Assembly: GCF_000969605.1 (NCBI RefSeq) | Contig: NZ_JZUE01000031.1 | Location: forward strand, 1-58,671 | Reading direction: 5' to 3' | Length of the DNA stretch: 58,671 nucleotides | Origin: Aquincola tertiaricarbonis | GTDB taxonomy: Bacteria; Pseudomonadota; Gammaproteobacteria; Burkholderiales; Burkholderiaceae_C | Shown: positions 31,401-40,025 of the stretch, piece after piece | Layout of the letters: every line of letters starts with the position of its first letter | Position numbering within the stretch: position 1 is the stretch's first letter | Made by a program: the position numbers and the translations under genes | Notes under the pieces: model-generated | Database searches by the model: none | Told to the model about the DNA's origin: nothing | What the model saw: the letters and a program-made list of their open reading frames with translations, nothing else

Positions 31401-32654
31401 GCCATCGGCGCTGAAGTACTGGCGCAGCCGGGTGGGCGGCACGTCGGTGACGATGGCGCCCGGGTAGCGCCCGGTGCGCGCCACGGCCAGCGCCTGCTCG
31501 TCGATGTCCGAGCCGAACACCTGCAGCGCCACGCCCGGCTCGCCCGGGGCCTGCACATGGTCGTTCAGCAGCATCGCCAGCGAATAGGCCTCCTCGCCGG
31601 TGGCACAGCCCACCGACCAGGCCCGGAAAGCGGGCGTCTCCTCTTCCCGGGCCGGCCGCGGCATCAGCTCGCGCTCCAGCGCCTCGAATGCGTCGCGGTC
31701 GCGGAAGAAGCTGGTCACGCTGATCAGCATGTCGCGCAGCAACGGCACGGTCTCGGCCTGGTTCTGCTCGAGGTGGGTGCGATAGGCAGCCAGGTCGGGC
31801 AGGCCGTTGACCTGCAGCCGGCGTTCCAGCCGCCGCAGCACGGTGGCGCGCTTGTAGTGCTGGAAGTCGTTGCCGGTGCGTGCGTGCAGCAGCTGCATCA
31901 CCGCCTGCAGCGCCTGTTCGCCGCGCACCGCCGCGGACGCATCGCGCGGCGGCCGCGCCTCGGACTGCTGGGCCATGTCGGCTGGCAGCTCGATGCGGCT
32001 GGCGTTGTGCCACAGCGTCACCAGCTTGTCGGCCAGGTCGGCCACCGGCAGCACGAAGTCCGCCTGGCCGGTGGCAATGGCGGCCTGCGGCATCGCCTCG
32101 TACTCGGCATCGTCCGGGGCCTGCACCAGCGTCAGGCCACCCTGTTCCTTCATGTCGGCCACGCCCACTGCGCCGTCGCTGCCGGTGCCCGAGAGCACCA
32201 CCGCCATCGCACGCTCCCGCTGGGTGCGGGCCAGGGAGCGGAAGAACAGGTCCACCGCCACGTTGCGTCCCAGCGGACGGTCCAGCGGGCGCGTGGCCAG
32301 CGCAGCGTCTTCCATCAGCAACTGCTGGCCGGGAGCGATGACGTAGACATGGTCGGGCGCCACCGGCGTGGTTTCGACGACCTGCTGCACGGGCATGCGG
32401 GTGGCCTTCTGCAGCAGGCTGGCGGCGGCGCTTTCGTGCTGGGGCGACAGGTGCAGCACCACCACGAAGGCCATACCGGTGTCGGCGGGCAGGTGATGCA
32501 GCAGGCTGGTCACGGCGGCCAGCCCGCCCGCCGAGGCACCGACGCCCACCACGGGAAACGGCAGGGCGGCGCGCTGCGTCAGGGGCGAAGCCACCTCGTG
32601 GTCGGTGCCGTTCAGTGCTGCAGGGTCGGTCAACTTCTCTCCACTGGGTGCCAC
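28467..32654 (-). CDS. CheB-CheR-PAS hybrid histidine kinase with receiver domain
   Basis: A 1395-residue signalling protein. Residues ~33-215 are a CheB methylesterase domain (GVGASAGGLAAV Ser, LHLSPQHES His, SGTGSDGAVG Asp). Residues ~235-505 are a CheR methyltransferase (WSVGCATGEEAYSLAM, CRNVLIYL). A long coiled coil (~660-770, repeated EELxSxNEEL) leads to two PAS domains, then a kinase with SHELKNPLN (~1036), NLASNAVKYTQPGG, DNGPGIEPGF and GGLGIGLALVKQL. The last ~120 residues are a receiver (DLVVSDIAMPGMDG). Start is GTG at 32654. Such proteins link methylation-type sensing to phosphorelay; inputs and targets here are unknown. Confidence 0.95.
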   Translation of the reverse strand: MAPSGEKLTDPAALNGTDHEVASPLTQRAALPFPVVGVGASAGGLAAVTSLLHHLPADTGMAFVVVLHLSPQHESAAASLLQKATRMPVQQVVETTPVAPDHVYVIAPGQQLLMEDAALATRPLDRPLGRNVAVDLFFRSLARTQRERAMAVVLSGTGSDGAVGVADMKEQGGLTLVQAPDDAEYEAMPQAAIATGQADFVLPVADLADKLVTLWHNASRIELPADMAQQSEARPPRDASAAVRGEQALQAVMQLLHARTGNDFQHYKRATVLRRLERRLQVNGLPDLAAYRTHLEQNQAETVPLLRDMLISVTSFFRDRDAFEALERELMPRPAREEETPAFRAWSVGCATGEEAYSLAMLLNDHVQAPGEPGVALQVFGSDIDEQALAVARTGRYPGAIVTDVPPTRLRQYFSADGDAYRVRKPLREQIMFCRHNVLHDPPFSRLDLIACRNVLIYLEREVQAQVLEVFHFALRPGGLLFLGSAETAESAPGLFQLVDKKHRIYRAAPVQRRKFDLPALRSNSAAGAMPAQANQPPPMAPLERLHLRLLEQHARHSVVIDNHHMVLHLSGGVGRYLRLTSGALTSNLLALVLPELAPPLRTALLHAGQTGRRVAARPVPLPRREGPAVALQMTVVPDVTRPASVTAAAAGAASPARTMLVVFEEVDLALALPESVGEAPDPELRILQAEVARLQAELTGSIGESVISTEELRASNEELQSMNEEMRSAAEELESSKEELQSVNEELVTVNYELKAKVDEMAKINDDLSNLIASMNIATVFVDRALRIKRFTPPAREVFNILGSDVGRPLLDLSNRLSHDGLADDIEEVLRTLQPLERELRSDAGRWYLMRISAYRTNEDRIDGAVLNFIDISERRRAQDLLRARDERLRLVAENTRDYAIVTLDENGLITTWNKGAELMFGFTDQEVLGQSFRLLFVPEDRSDGTPERELATALREGRALDERWHQRKDGTRLYCSGTTTPFTDGEMRGFAKIARDLTERQLLERQRDELLQAEQQVRAQLQAANSLRSEFLAVMSHELKNPLNVVLINTELIRRSPQALGSEPLARAAETIRKTVKGQAQIIDDLLDLSRLETGKLSLERAAVDYRPVVERIVDALSPQAAEKDIAVALQVQDMVVHADIVRLEQIVWNLASNAVKYTQPGGAVRLTLVREGALARLDVTDNGPGIEPGFMDSMFNMFEQGDNRASTRREGGLGIGLALVKQLTELHGGHVEGHSEGRGRGSRFTVWLPLCEDSGSGAADEGAGPHELAGRRILLVEDNADTLDVLAELLRMEGAEVAAAMSAPQALALAESQDFDLVVSDIAMPGMDGHQLVRELRRRERSRSWPAIAVTGFGRPADAQRAAEAGFDAHIAKPLSLEALVAAARPLLRQGP

Positions 32655-32718
32655 CGTCCACTGCAGGCCGGCGGGTCATTCTCACCGCCGCGGATGCGAC
32701 GGCGCCTGGCGGCTGTCC

Positions 32719-32733
32719 GGCAATCCCCGTTCC
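32719..32733 (-). promoter_or_regulatory. Sigma-54-like element for the CheB-CheR hybrid kinase
   Basis: On the minus strand GGAAC-GGGGA-TTGCC lies 64 bp before the GTG start at 32654. It is back to back with the element at 32742-32756, separated by 8 bp. Confidence 0.65.
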
Positions 32734-32741
32734 GCCAACGC

Positions 32742-32756
32742 GGTACAGGGCTTGCC
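32742..32756 (+). promoter_or_regulatory. Sigma-54-like element for the short-chain dehydrogenase gene
   Basis: GGTAC-AGGGC-TTGCC lies 47 bp before the GTG start at 32804. Confidence 0.65.
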
Positions 32757-32803
32757 CCGCAAGGCTGCCCGCCCCTCAGCCATTCCACAGGAGACCGAAG
32801 CCC

Positions 32804-33589
32804 GTGAACACCCCGAACAACCGGCCGCTGGCCGTCGTCACCGGCGCATCCTCGGGCATCGGCCTGGAACTGGCGCGCTGCTGCGCACGCGAGGGTTTCG
32901 ACCTGCTCATCGCCGCCGACCAGCCGCTGCAGGCCGCGGCCGGGCAGCTGCGAGCCGAAGGCGCGCAGGTGGAGGCGGTGCAGGCCGACCTGGCCACCGC
33001 CGACGGCGTGGCGCAGCTGTGCGCGGCCATCGGCGGCCGTCCGGTGGAGGCCTTGCTGGCCAATGCCGGCCATGGCCTGGGCCATGCGTTCCTCGACCAG
33101 GACTTCACTGCGGTGCGCCACGTGATCGACACCAACATCACCGGCACGCTGGACCTGCTGCAGCAGGTGGCGCGCGGCATGTGCCAGCGCGGGCAGGGCC
33201 GCATCCTGATCACCGGCTCCATCGCGGGCTTCATGCCCGGCAGCTTCCAGGCCGTGTACAACGGCACCAAGGCATTCATCGACTCCTTCTCGTTCGCGCT
33301 GCGCAACGAGCTGAAGGACTCGGGCGTGACGGTGAGCTGCCTGATGCCCGGCCCCACCGACACGCAGTTCTTCGAGCGGGCCGACATGCTGGACACGAAG
33401 GTGGGCACGCAGAAGAAGGACGATCCGGCCGATGTCGCCCGCGCCGGCTTCGACGCGATGATGAAGGGCGAGGGCGATGTCGTCAGCGGCCTGAAGAACA
33501 AGGTGCAGGTGGCGATGGCGAACGTGATGCCATCGGACACGCTGGCCGAACAGCACCGACGCCTGGCCGAGCCTGGCAGCGGTACCTGA
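32804..33589 (+). CDS. Short-chain dehydrogenase/reductase (SDR)
   Basis: A 261-residue NAD(P)-dependent oxidoreductase. Cofactor loop [19 protein letters not shown] motif ALLANAGHG, catalytic Ser in ITGSIAG and the YxxxK in VYNGTKAFI are all present; Tyr-Asn-Gly-Thr-Lys gives the normal active site. The C-terminal [14 protein letters not shown] stretch is typical of the DltE/YqjQ-like SDRs with broad substrates. Start is GTG at 32804 with CAGGAG upstream. It leads a probable three-gene stress operon with a zinc dehydrogenase and a membrane protein. Confidence 0.93.
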   Translation: MNTPNNRPLAVVTGASSGIGLELARCCAREGFDLLIAADQPLQAAAGQLRAEGAQVEAVQADLATADGVAQLCAAIGGRPVEALLANAGHGLGHAFLDQDFTAVRHVIDTNITGTLDLLQQVARGMCQRGQGRILITGSIAGFMPGSFQAVYNGTKAFIDSFSFALRNELKDSGVTVSCLMPGPTDTQFFERADMLDTKVGTQKKDDPADVARAGFDAMMKGEGDVVSGLKNKVQVAMANVMPSDTLAEQHRRLAEPGSGT

Positions 33590-33656
33590 TGCCCGGCCCC
33601 CGGCGCATGCCTCCGCATTCCTTGCGGCAAATCAGTTCACACCGAAAGGACACCCG

Positions 33657-34826
33657 ATGAAAGCACTCTGTTGGCGCGGCAAGCATGACGTCCGCTATGA
33701 AACCGTTCCCGATCCGGTGATCGAGGAGCCGCGCGACGCCATCATCAAGATGACCTGCTGTGCGATCTGCGGCAGCGACCTGCACCTGTTCGACGGCTTC
33801 ATGCCCACCATGAAGTCGGGCGACATCCTGGGCCATGAGTTCATGGGCGAGGTGGTGGAGGTGGGCAAGGGCAACAGCAAGCTGAAGGTGGGCGACCGGG
33901 TGGTGGTGCCCTTCACCATCTGCTGCGGCGAGTGCGACCAGTGCCGGCGCGGCAACTTCTCGGTGTGCGAGCGCAGCAACCGCAACAAGGACATGGCCGA
34001 GAAGATGTTCGGCCACACCACGGCGGGCCTCTTCGGCTACTCGCACCTCACCGGCGGCTACCCCGGCGGCCAGGCCGAGTACGTGCGCGTGCCCTATGCC
34101 GACGTCACGCCGGTGAAGATTCCCAACGGCCTGACGGACGAGCAGGTGCTGTTCCTCGGCGACATCTTCCCCACCGGCTGGCAGGCCGCGGTGGCCTGCG
34201 ACATCCAGCCCACCGACACGGTGGCCGTGTGGGGTGCCGGCCCGGTGGGCCAGTTCTGCATCCGCAGTGCGGTGCTGCTGGGCGCCAAGCAGGTGGTGTG
34301 CATCGACAACGTGCCGGAGCGGCTGGCCATGGCCACCGCCGGCGGCGCCATCACCATCAACTTCGACGACGAGAGCGTGCTGGAGCGGCTGAAGGAACTC
34401 ACCCAGGGCAAGGGCCCGGAGAAGTGCATCGATGCGGTGGGCATGGAGGCGCATGCCACGCGCTCCATCGATTCGATGGTCGACCGCGCCAAGCAGGCGG
34501 TGATGCTGGAGACCGACCGGCCGCATGTGCTGCGCGAGATGATCTACGTGTGCCGTCCGGGCGGCGTGCTCAGCATCCCGGGCGTGTACGGCGGCATCGT
34601 GGACAAGCTGCCCATCGGTGCGCTGATGAACAAGGGCCTGACGGTGCGCACCGGCCAGACCCACGTCAACCGCTGGACCGACGACCTGCTGCGCCGCATC
34701 CAGGAAGGGCAGATCGACCCGTCCTTCGTCATCACGCACCAGGTGTCGCTGGCCGACGGGCCGGAGATGTACAAGACCTTCCGCGACAAGCACGACGGTT
34801 GCATCAAGGTGGTGATGAAGCCATGA
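33657..34826 (+). CDS. Zinc-dependent alcohol dehydrogenase (FDH/threonine-DH-like)
   Basis: A 389-residue medium-chain dehydrogenase. Catalytic zinc ligands are in [14 protein letters not shown] and [12 protein letters not shown]; the structural zinc site is [16 protein letters not shown] with four cysteines. The nucleotide-binding loop is [11 protein letters not shown]. The insertion [21 protein letters not shown] and length are those of the glutathione-independent formaldehyde-dehydrogenase-like group often seen in stress operons. AAAGGA precedes the ATG at 33657. No sigma-54-like element is seen in the 67-bp gap, consistent with read-through from the SDR gene. Confidence 0.93.
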   Translation: MKALCWRGKHDVRYETVPDPVIEEPRDAIIKMTCCAICGSDLHLFDGFMPTMKSGDILGHEFMGEVVEVGKGNSKLKVGDRVVVPFTICCGECDQCRRGNFSVCERSNRNKDMAEKMFGHTTAGLFGYSHLTGGYPGGQAEYVRVPYADVTPVKIPNGLTDEQVLFLGDIFPTGWQAAVACDIQPTDTVAVWGAGPVGQFCIRSAVLLGAKQVVCIDNVPERLAMATAGGAITINFDDESVLERLKELTQGKGPEKCIDAVGMEAHATRSIDSMVDRAKQAVMLETDRPHVLREMIYVCRPGGVLSIPGVYGGIVDKLPIGALMNKGLTVRTGQTHVNRWTDDLLRRIQEGQIDPSFVITHQVSLADGPEMYKTFRDKHDGCIKVVMKP

Positions 34827-35434
34827 ACATGACCACCCACAACACCGAGAACACCCTGCGCAGCGCGCCGCCGCGCAACGCAGGCGTGCATGCGCTGGCG
34901 CGCGGCCTGGGCTTCTTCAGCCTGGCCCTGGGCCTGGCCGAGCTGGCCATGCCGCGCCGCATGGCCCGCATGGCGGAGATGGGCGAGATGCCCGACCGCC
35001 CGGAGCTGCCCAGCAGCCAGACCCTGGTGCGGGCCTACGGCCTGCGCGAGGTGGGCGTGGGCGCCGGCTTGCTCACCACCGCCGACCCGGAGCCCTGGGT
35101 GTGGGGGCGCGTGGCCGGCGACCTGCTGGACATCGCGACCGTGGCCCTGGCACCCCGCCGGCGCACGCTGTTCGGCCACAGCGGCGGCTCGCGCGCCGGC
35201 ACCTTGGTGGCGATGGTGGCCATCACCGCGCTGGACGTGTACTGCGCCGAAGGCCTGCGCCGCGAGCGCATGGCGCGCCAGGCGCGGCCGCACGACTGGA
35301 GCCGTCGCAGCGGCTTCCCCGAGGGCGCCCAGGCCGCCAGCGGTGCCGCGTCGGACTTCGAGGTGCCGGCGGACTTCCGCACGCCGGAGCTGTTGCGGCC
35401 GTGGACCGCGGCCGGGGGCAGCGCGGCACGCTGA
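34823..35434 (+). CDS. Hypothetical membrane protein (polyketide-cyclase-neighbour type)
   Basis: A 203-residue protein with three or four hydrophobic stretches ([19 protein letters not shown], then ~65-85, ~95-110 and ~120-140) and a polar C-terminus ending [13 protein letters not shown]. The [16 protein letters not shown] style entry and the motif [16 protein letters not shown] recur in small membrane proteins found next to dehydrogenases and SRPBCC-domain proteins; I cannot name a function. The ATG overlaps the zinc dehydrogenase stop by 4 bp. A strong bidirectional terminator follows. Confidence 0.75.
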   Translation: MNMTTHNTENTLRSAPPRNAGVHALARGLGFFSLALGLAELAMPRRMARMAEMGEMPDRPELPSSQTLVRAYGLREVGVGAGLLTTADPEPWVWGRVAGDLLDIATVALAPRRRTLFGHSGGSRAGTLVAMVAITALDVYCAEGLRRERMARQARPHDWSRRSGFPEGAQAASGAASDFEVPADFRTPELLRPWTAAGGSAAR

Positions 35435-35464
35435 ACCCGCTGGCGGGCCAGCGCCCGCCACGCA

Positions 35465-35488
35465 AAAGGCCCACCTCGGTGGGCCTTT
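35465..35488. terminator. Bidirectional rho-independent terminator
   Basis: AAAGGCCCACC and GGTGGGCCTTT form an 11-bp perfect stem, with A-run and T-run flanks on both strands, between two convergent genes ending at 35434 and 35518. Confidence 0.85.
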
Positions 35489-35517
35489 CTACTTGCCGGG
35501 CGGCGCCTGCGCGCTGC

Positions 35518-36126
35518 TTACTTGCTCGCGGTCTTGCTGCCCTTCTTGTTGACCGTGGCATCCAGCGCCTTGGCCATCTGCAGATGGTGCTCCAGCGCCG
35601 GCACGGTCTTGGCGGCCCAGGCCTTCAGCTCGGGGTCCTTGGCGTCCTTGGCGGCCTTGCGGAAGAGCTTGAGCGTGTCCTCATGGGCATCCACGCCCAT
35701 GCTGGCCACGTAGCGCTGGTCGAACTTCTCGCCCTCGGCGGTGTCCAGCACCGCCTTGGCCTTGCCCTTCTGCACCAGCGACGGTCCGCTCGGCAGCTCC
35801 ACGCCCTTGGTCTTGGCCAGGGCCATCAGCTCCTCGTTGGTCTTGGTGTGGTCGTCGATCATCTGCTGCGCAAACTTCTTGACCTCGGGGCTGCTGGCCT
35901 TGGTCAGCGCCATCTTGCTGGTCTCCACTTCGGCATGGCCGTTCTCGGCGGCCTGCTTCATGAAATTGGCATCGGTGCGCGGGATGGCCGGCACCTTGTT
36001 GTCGGCGTTGGTCGCGCCCGTCTTGCCGTCGGTGTTCTGCTGGCCCCAGGCCAGCGGCGTGGCGGCCAGCGCCAGCACGGCGGCGGCAATGGCGAGGGTG
36101 CGGTGCGAGGTCTTGTGGTTCATCAT
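35518..36126 (-). CDS. DUF4142 exported protein
   Basis: A 202-residue secreted protein. Residues 1-28 are a signal peptide (ending PLAWGQ). The mature part is a DUF4142 helical bundle: DANFMKQAAENGHAEVETSKMAL, KFAQQMIDDHTKTNEELMALA, FDQRYVASMGVDAHEDTLKLF and ALEHHLQMAKAL, with conserved His residues in a ferritin-like arrangement. Metal binding is possible but not established. AGGAG upstream supports the MM start at 36126. A second DUF4142 protein is encoded at 52892, and both lie next to a hemerythrin gene. Confidence 0.92.
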   Translation of the reverse strand: MMNHKTSHRTLAIAAAVLALAATPLAWGQQNTDGKTGATNADNKVPAIPRTDANFMKQAAENGHAEVETSKMALTKASSPEVKKFAQQMIDDHTKTNEELMALAKTKGVELPSGPSLVQKGKAKAVLDTAEGEKFDQRYVASMGVDAHEDTLKLFRKAAKDAKDPELKAWAAKTVPALEHHLQMAKALDATVNKKGSKTASK

Positions 36127-36194
36127 CAGGTGCTCCTGTTCATGGATGGAAGGGCAGGCGGCGGGTTGCACCCGCCGCCGGGCTCCTGCTTGTC

Positions 36195-36209
36195 GGCAAT
36201 CGACGTTCC
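36195..36209 (-). promoter_or_regulatory. Sigma-54-like element for the first DUF4142 gene
   Basis: On the minus strand GGAAC-GTCGA-TTGCC lies 69 bp before the start at 36126, in the short gap after the hemerythrin stop. Confidence 0.65.
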
Positions 36210-36218
36210 CTGCCGGCC

Positions 36219-36809
36219 TTACCAGCGGCTGGGGCGGCGTAGCGCCAGGCCCAGCAGCAGGCCACCGACGAAGAGCGTGGCCGTCATCGCCACCATGGCC
36301 GGCGGCAGCGTGCGCACCGAGCCCACCAGCAGCTGCCCGGCATGCGGCGCGGCCAGCTGCATGCGCCGGCGCGTCATGCGCGCGCCCAGCACCGGCAGCT
36401 GCTCGGCCAGCAGCGATTCGGCGGCCGGCAGCAGCACCGTCTCCTCGTCGGCCACGTGGTGGATCACGTCGCGCATCAGCTCCAGGAAGGCGCGGTCGTA
36501 GCCGCGGTCCTCGGGCGCCATGCTGCGCAGCTGCGCGATCAGGCGCTTCATCTCGTCATGCTCGGGGCGCGACTTGGTGAGCACGGCGTTGCCGGTGGCC
36601 ACCGTCTCCAGCGCGGGATAGAAGATCTCCTCCTCCAGCTGCGCATGGATCTCCAGCGCCAGGCAGATGGCGTCGACGATGGTCTTCTTGCGCGCGGGGT
36701 CGGACTCCACCCGGTAGCGGTGCGACATGGTCAGCACATGCGAGTGGTCCATCCGGATCATCGTGGTGATGCCGGGCGACAGCGAGCTGAGGGCGCGATC
36801 GGTGTTCAT
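36219..36809 (-). CDS. Hemerythrin-domain protein with C-terminal membrane anchor
   Basis: A 196-residue protein. The hemerythrin/HHE cation-binding core has its His/Glu ligands in MDHSHVLTMSHRY, IHAQLEEEIFYPAL, SRPEHDEMKRLIAQL and VIHHVADEETVLLPAAE. The last ~25 residues (MVAMTATLFVGGLLLGLAL) form a membrane helix, so the iron site sits at the inner membrane. Such proteins bind oxygen, nitric oxide or iron. AAGGAG precedes the ATG at 36809. A soluble relative is encoded at 53804. Confidence 0.9.
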   Translation of the reverse strand: MNTDRALSSLSPGITTMIRMDHSHVLTMSHRYRVESDPARKKTIVDAICLALEIHAQLEEEIFYPALETVATGNAVLTKSRPEHDEMKRLIAQLRSMAPEDRGYDRAFLELMRDVIHHVADEETVLLPAAESLLAEQLPVLGARMTRRRMQLAAPHAGQLLVGSVRTLPPAMVAMTATLFVGGLLLGLALRRPSRW

Positions 36810-36870
36810 GCGGTCTCCTTGGCGTGGTCGGTCCGTGTTGGCCAGGCGGTGTGGCCTGAATCCCCTGCTT

Positions 36871-36885
36871 GGCAAGCCGGATGCC
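36871..36885 (-). promoter_or_regulatory. Sigma-54-like element for the anchored hemerythrin gene
   Basis: On the minus strand GGCAT-CCGGC-TTGCC lies 61 bp before the start at 36809, back to back with the element at 36908. Confidence 0.65.
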
Positions 36886-36907
36886 CTGCTGCCTTGAGCG
36901 CCTTGCG

Positions 36908-36922
36908 GGAACGCCCCTTGCC
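36908..36922 (+). promoter_or_regulatory. Sigma-54-like element for the long SDR gene
   Basis: GGAAC-GCCCC-TTGCC lies 50 bp before the start at 36973. Confidence 0.65.
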
Positions 36923-36972
36923 GCCGTTTTCCGCATTGGCCGGCAGCTGCCGGCACCTGAACAGGAGCCCCC

Positions 36973-37950
36973 ATGAGCCAGACGGAAGACACCACCGCGC
37001 GCCACCTGAAGATCCAGCAGGAACAGGACGCCAAGGACGCGAAGAAACAGAAGGAGCAGCAGGACGAGAAGCCCCAGGGCGTGCAGGCGGGCGCGCGCGA
37101 GCAGCCCACCGACCTGCCAGCCCAGCATCAGGACAAGCCCGGCACCGAGGCCGACCTGCAGCTGGCCCCGCGCTTCATGGCGCCCGACTACAAGGGCAGC
37201 GAAAAGCTGCAGGGCATGGCCACGCTGATCACCGGCGGTGACTCGGGCATCGGCCGCGCGGTGGCGGTGCTGTTCGCTCGCGAGGGCGCCGACGTGGCCA
37301 TCGTCTACCTCAACTCGCACGAGGATGCGCAGGAGACCCAGCGCTGCGTGGAGAAGGAAGGCACGCGCTGCCTGCTGATCGCGGGCGACGTGAAGGACAG
37401 CGGCTTCTGCCAGCAGGCGGTGGACCAGACGGTGAACGCCTTCGGCAAGCTGGACGTGCTGGTGAACAACGCCGCCTTCCAGGAGCATGCCGAGTCCATC
37501 GTCGACATCACCGACGAGCGGCTGCAGGAGACGCTGCAGACCAACATCGCCGGCTATTTCCACATGGCCCGCGCTGCGGTGCCGCACCTGAAGCAGGGCG
37601 CTTCCATCATCAACACCGGCTCGGTGGTGGGCCTGAAGGGCAGCGCCAAGCTGCTGGACTACTCCACCACCAAGGGCGCCATCCATGCCTTCACCAAGTC
37701 GCTGGCGCAGAACCTGGTGAGCCAGGGCATCCGCGTCAATGCGGTGGCGCCCGGCCCGGTGTGGACGCCGCTGAACCCGGCCGATTCCCCGGCCGAGCAG
37801 GTGGCCGAGTTCGGCAAGCAGACCGACATGAAGCGCGCCGCGCAGCCGGAGGAACTGTCCCCGGCCTATGTGTACCTGGCCTCGCCGGTGATGTCCGGCT
37901 ACGTCACCGGCATCGTGCTGCCGGTGACCGGCAGCGTGGGCGCCATCTGA
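36973..37950 (+). CDS. SDR-family oxidoreductase of the stress-associated YhdF/YghA type
   Basis: A 325-residue dehydrogenase with a ~75-residue charged N-terminal extension (KIQQEQDAKDAKKQKEQQDEK) before the SDR fold. Cofactor loop ATLITGGDSGIGRAVAVLF, NNAAFQEH, catalytic Ser in INTGSVVGL and YSTTKGA complete the active site. This long-tailed group includes B. subtilis general-stress glucose-dehydrogenase-like proteins and E. coli YghA; substrates are poorly known. It is followed after 19 bp by a glycine-zipper protein and has its own sigma-54-like element. Confidence 0.93.
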   Translation: MSQTEDTTARHLKIQQEQDAKDAKKQKEQQDEKPQGVQAGAREQPTDLPAQHQDKPGTEADLQLAPRFMAPDYKGSEKLQGMATLITGGDSGIGRAVAVLFAREGADVAIVYLNSHEDAQETQRCVEKEGTRCLLIAGDVKDSGFCQQAVDQTVNAFGKLDVLVNNAAFQEHAESIVDITDERLQETLQTNIAGYFHMARAAVPHLKQGASIINTGSVVGLKGSAKLLDYSTTKGAIHAFTKSLAQNLVSQGIRVNAVAPGPVWTPLNPADSPAEQVAEFGKQTDMKRAAQPEELSPAYVYLASPVMSGYVTGIVLPVTGSVGAI

Positions 37951-37969
37951 ACCTGAAGGAATCGTCATC

Positions 37970-38443
37970 ATGACCAGCGAAGACAACAAGCCCGTGCCGC
38001 CCGCCTCCATCAAGCCCGACGCCCGGCCGGCATTCGCCAGCTCGGGCCGGGGCGACGACACCATCGCCTCGCATCCCATCGGTGCCACCGCCGGCGCGGT
38101 GGGCGGTGCCGCAGCGGGCGCGGTGGCCGGCCTGGCCGCCGGCCCGGTGGGCAGCGTGGCCGGGGCGGTCATCGGTGCCGCGCTGGGCAGCGGCGCCTCC
38201 GGCGGCACCACCGGCATGATGGCCGCCGGTGCGCCCAAGGAGGCGCTGGCCGACGCGCCCGACGACCATGCCGCGGCCTACCGCTACGGCGAGCAGGCAC
38301 GCCAGCGACATGCGGGCCGGCCCTGGTCCGAGGTGGAGGCCGAGCTGGCAGCCGGCTGGCCGGCCGCGGCTGGCGACTCGGGCCTGGACTGGGCCAGCGC
38401 CAGTCCTGCGGTGCGCGCGGCCCTGGAGCGCGCCGAGCGCTGA
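37970..38443 (+). CDS. Glycine-zipper hypothetical protein
   Basis: A 157-residue protein. Residues ~37-80 are a glycine/alanine zipper (GATAGAVGGAAAGAVAGLAAG) of the type that inserts into or spans membranes. The C-terminal half is soluble and contains AAYRYGEQARQRHAGRPWSEV, a motif common in proteobacterial stress proteins of unknown function. It has no signal peptide. AAGGA upstream and a 19-bp gap place it in one operon with the SDR gene. Confidence 0.8.
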   Translation: MTSEDNKPVPPASIKPDARPAFASSGRGDDTIASHPIGATAGAVGGAAAGAVAGLAAGPVGSVAGAVIGAALGSGASGGTTGMMAAGAPKEALADAPDDHAAAYRYGEQARQRHAGRPWSEVEAELAAGWPAAAGDSGLDWASASPAVRAALERAER

Positions 38444-38833
<390 letters not shown>

Positions 38834-38841
38834 GGGTCGTG

Positions 38842-38863
38842 CGGCGGCCAAGCCGCCGTTCTT
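38842..38863 (+). terminator. Probable rho-independent terminator
   Basis: CGGCGG-CCAAG-CCGCCG followed by TTCTT lies 9 bp after the stop of the small hydrophilic gene. Confidence 0.5.
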
Positions 38864-38891
38864 GCCTGCTCCGCCGCCGGGTGGCGGATTG

Positions 38892-40025
38892 CTACTCGAC
38901 CAGAAGCTCGAAAGCGGTCATGTCGGTAAGCTGCCTCGGCTGGCGGCCCGGGCGCAGGCAGCCGGTCACGCGCACGTAGGTGCCGTTGGTCATGTGCGCA
39001 TGGTCGGCCTTGGCGTAGTCGGCCGCAGACAGCACGGTTCTCGCGCGTACCGTCTCGCCTTCGTCCGGCAGCAGCAGCGAGAGCACCACGACGCCAGAGC
39101 GCTGCCCGCCTTCGCCCATCTCGCCTTCCAGGCGTTCGACGGTTCCGATGTAGACGTCGGGCCTATCAAGTTCCACCGACCGCAGTTCCCTGCGCACGGA
39201 TTCAATCCGGGCAAAGTAGTCGCGCTGGATACGCACCCTGCTGGCGTCGGGGCCGTGAGGCGACCGGTGCAGGGGCGACCAGTCGGAATCGATGTCGAGC
39301 GCGTTGTCCACCACGTCGTCGTGCATCGAGAACACCGCTTCGCAGAGGTTCGACGACACCAGCGGCATGTCGGCTGCCTTCAGCTCGTCGACCAACTCGT
39401 CCAGGCGATCCGTCTCGATGGCAGTGGTCAGCTGAGTCAGCGCACGCTGTACCGTCCAGGTCACCTGCCGTACGAAGGGTGCCCGGTCCTGCTCAAGATC
39501 GAGGCATCCTTGAGCCTCCATGGCGTTGACAGGGCAGGCCACTTTCAAGACGAAGCTGCCCAGCTCGGTCTGGCCGAATCGCGCCTTCTCGACGAACTGG
39601 TTGGCTTCGCTCAGGCTCAGCCGGGGATGGTGCCGGCGCGGACGAAGCGCCGTGCATGCGCCGGCCTTCAGCAACTGCTCCGTGCTGCTGACGAGGGTCG
39701 ATGCAAAGCTCAGCGGCAGTGCGTTGTCATTCCCGTCGAAGAACACCCGGAAGCGCAAGACGTCGTCGCGGATCGACTGGATGCGGTTGTGCAGCGTACG
39801 CTGCGGCGCGCCATACAGGTCGGCCAGCTTGGACAGCACGGAGCTCACCGACTCCGCGAAGTCGGGCGCTGTGGAGTCCATCGGGAAGACCATCTGTCGA
39901 TGCGGGAACTGCGAATGGCCCAGCACGTAAAGCCGGTCGGCGAGCGCCTGCTCAAGCAGGCTCCATCCCTGCGACTTGAGGAAGTCGCGCAGGTCGGTGG
40001 GAGCGATCGTCGGTCCGGTGTTCAT
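38892..40025 (-). CDS. Unknown 377-residue protein, partner of a DUF4365 protein
   Basis: I do not recognise this protein. The N-terminal part (residues ~1-75) includes LRDFLKSQGWSLLEQALADR, then FPHRQMVFPMDSTAPDFAESV. The middle is helical and acidic. The C-terminal ~110 residues (IGTVERLEGEMGEGGQRSG, then VVLSLLLPD, YVRVTGCLRPG) look like an OB-type small barrel, which is inference. It is translationally coupled to the DUF4365 gene (4-bp overlap). Base composition is lower in GC (about 62-65% in sampled lines) than the neighbours, and no sigma-54-like element precedes the pair, both suggesting transfer from elsewhere. A role in defence or conflict is possible. Confidence 0.8.
   Translation of the reverse strand: MNTGPTIAPTDLRDFLKSQGWSLLEQALADRLYVLGHSQFPHRQMVFPMDSTAPDFAESVSSVLSKLADLYGAPQRTLHNRIQSIRDDVLRFRVFFDGNDNALPLSFASTLVSSTEQLLKAGACTALRPRRHHPRLSLSEANQFVEKARFGQTELGSFVLKVACPVNAMEAQGCLDLEQDRAPFVRQVTWTVQRALTQLTTAIETDRLDELVDELKAADMPLVSSNLCEAVFSMHDDVVDNALDIDSDWSPLHRSPHGPDASRVRIQRDYFARIESVRRELRSVELDRPDVYIGTVERLEGEMGEGGQRSGVVVLSLLLPDEGETVRARTVLSAADYAKADHAHMTNGTYVRVTGCLRPGRQPRQLTDMTAFELLVE

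Noticed and set aside
27715..32807. Very long open frames antisense to, or out of frame with, the large hybrid kinase gene (over 1000 codons).
   Set aside because: They are side effects of high GC and codon bias. Their translations are Arg/Ala/Gly/His-rich with no domain, while the kinase frame shows complete catalytic motifs.
33612..33640. CGCATTCCTTGCGG before the zinc dehydrogenase gene resembles the sigma-54-like element.
   Set aside because: Spacing between the halves is short and no GG lies 10 bases before the GC. The gene is better explained as part of the upstream operon.
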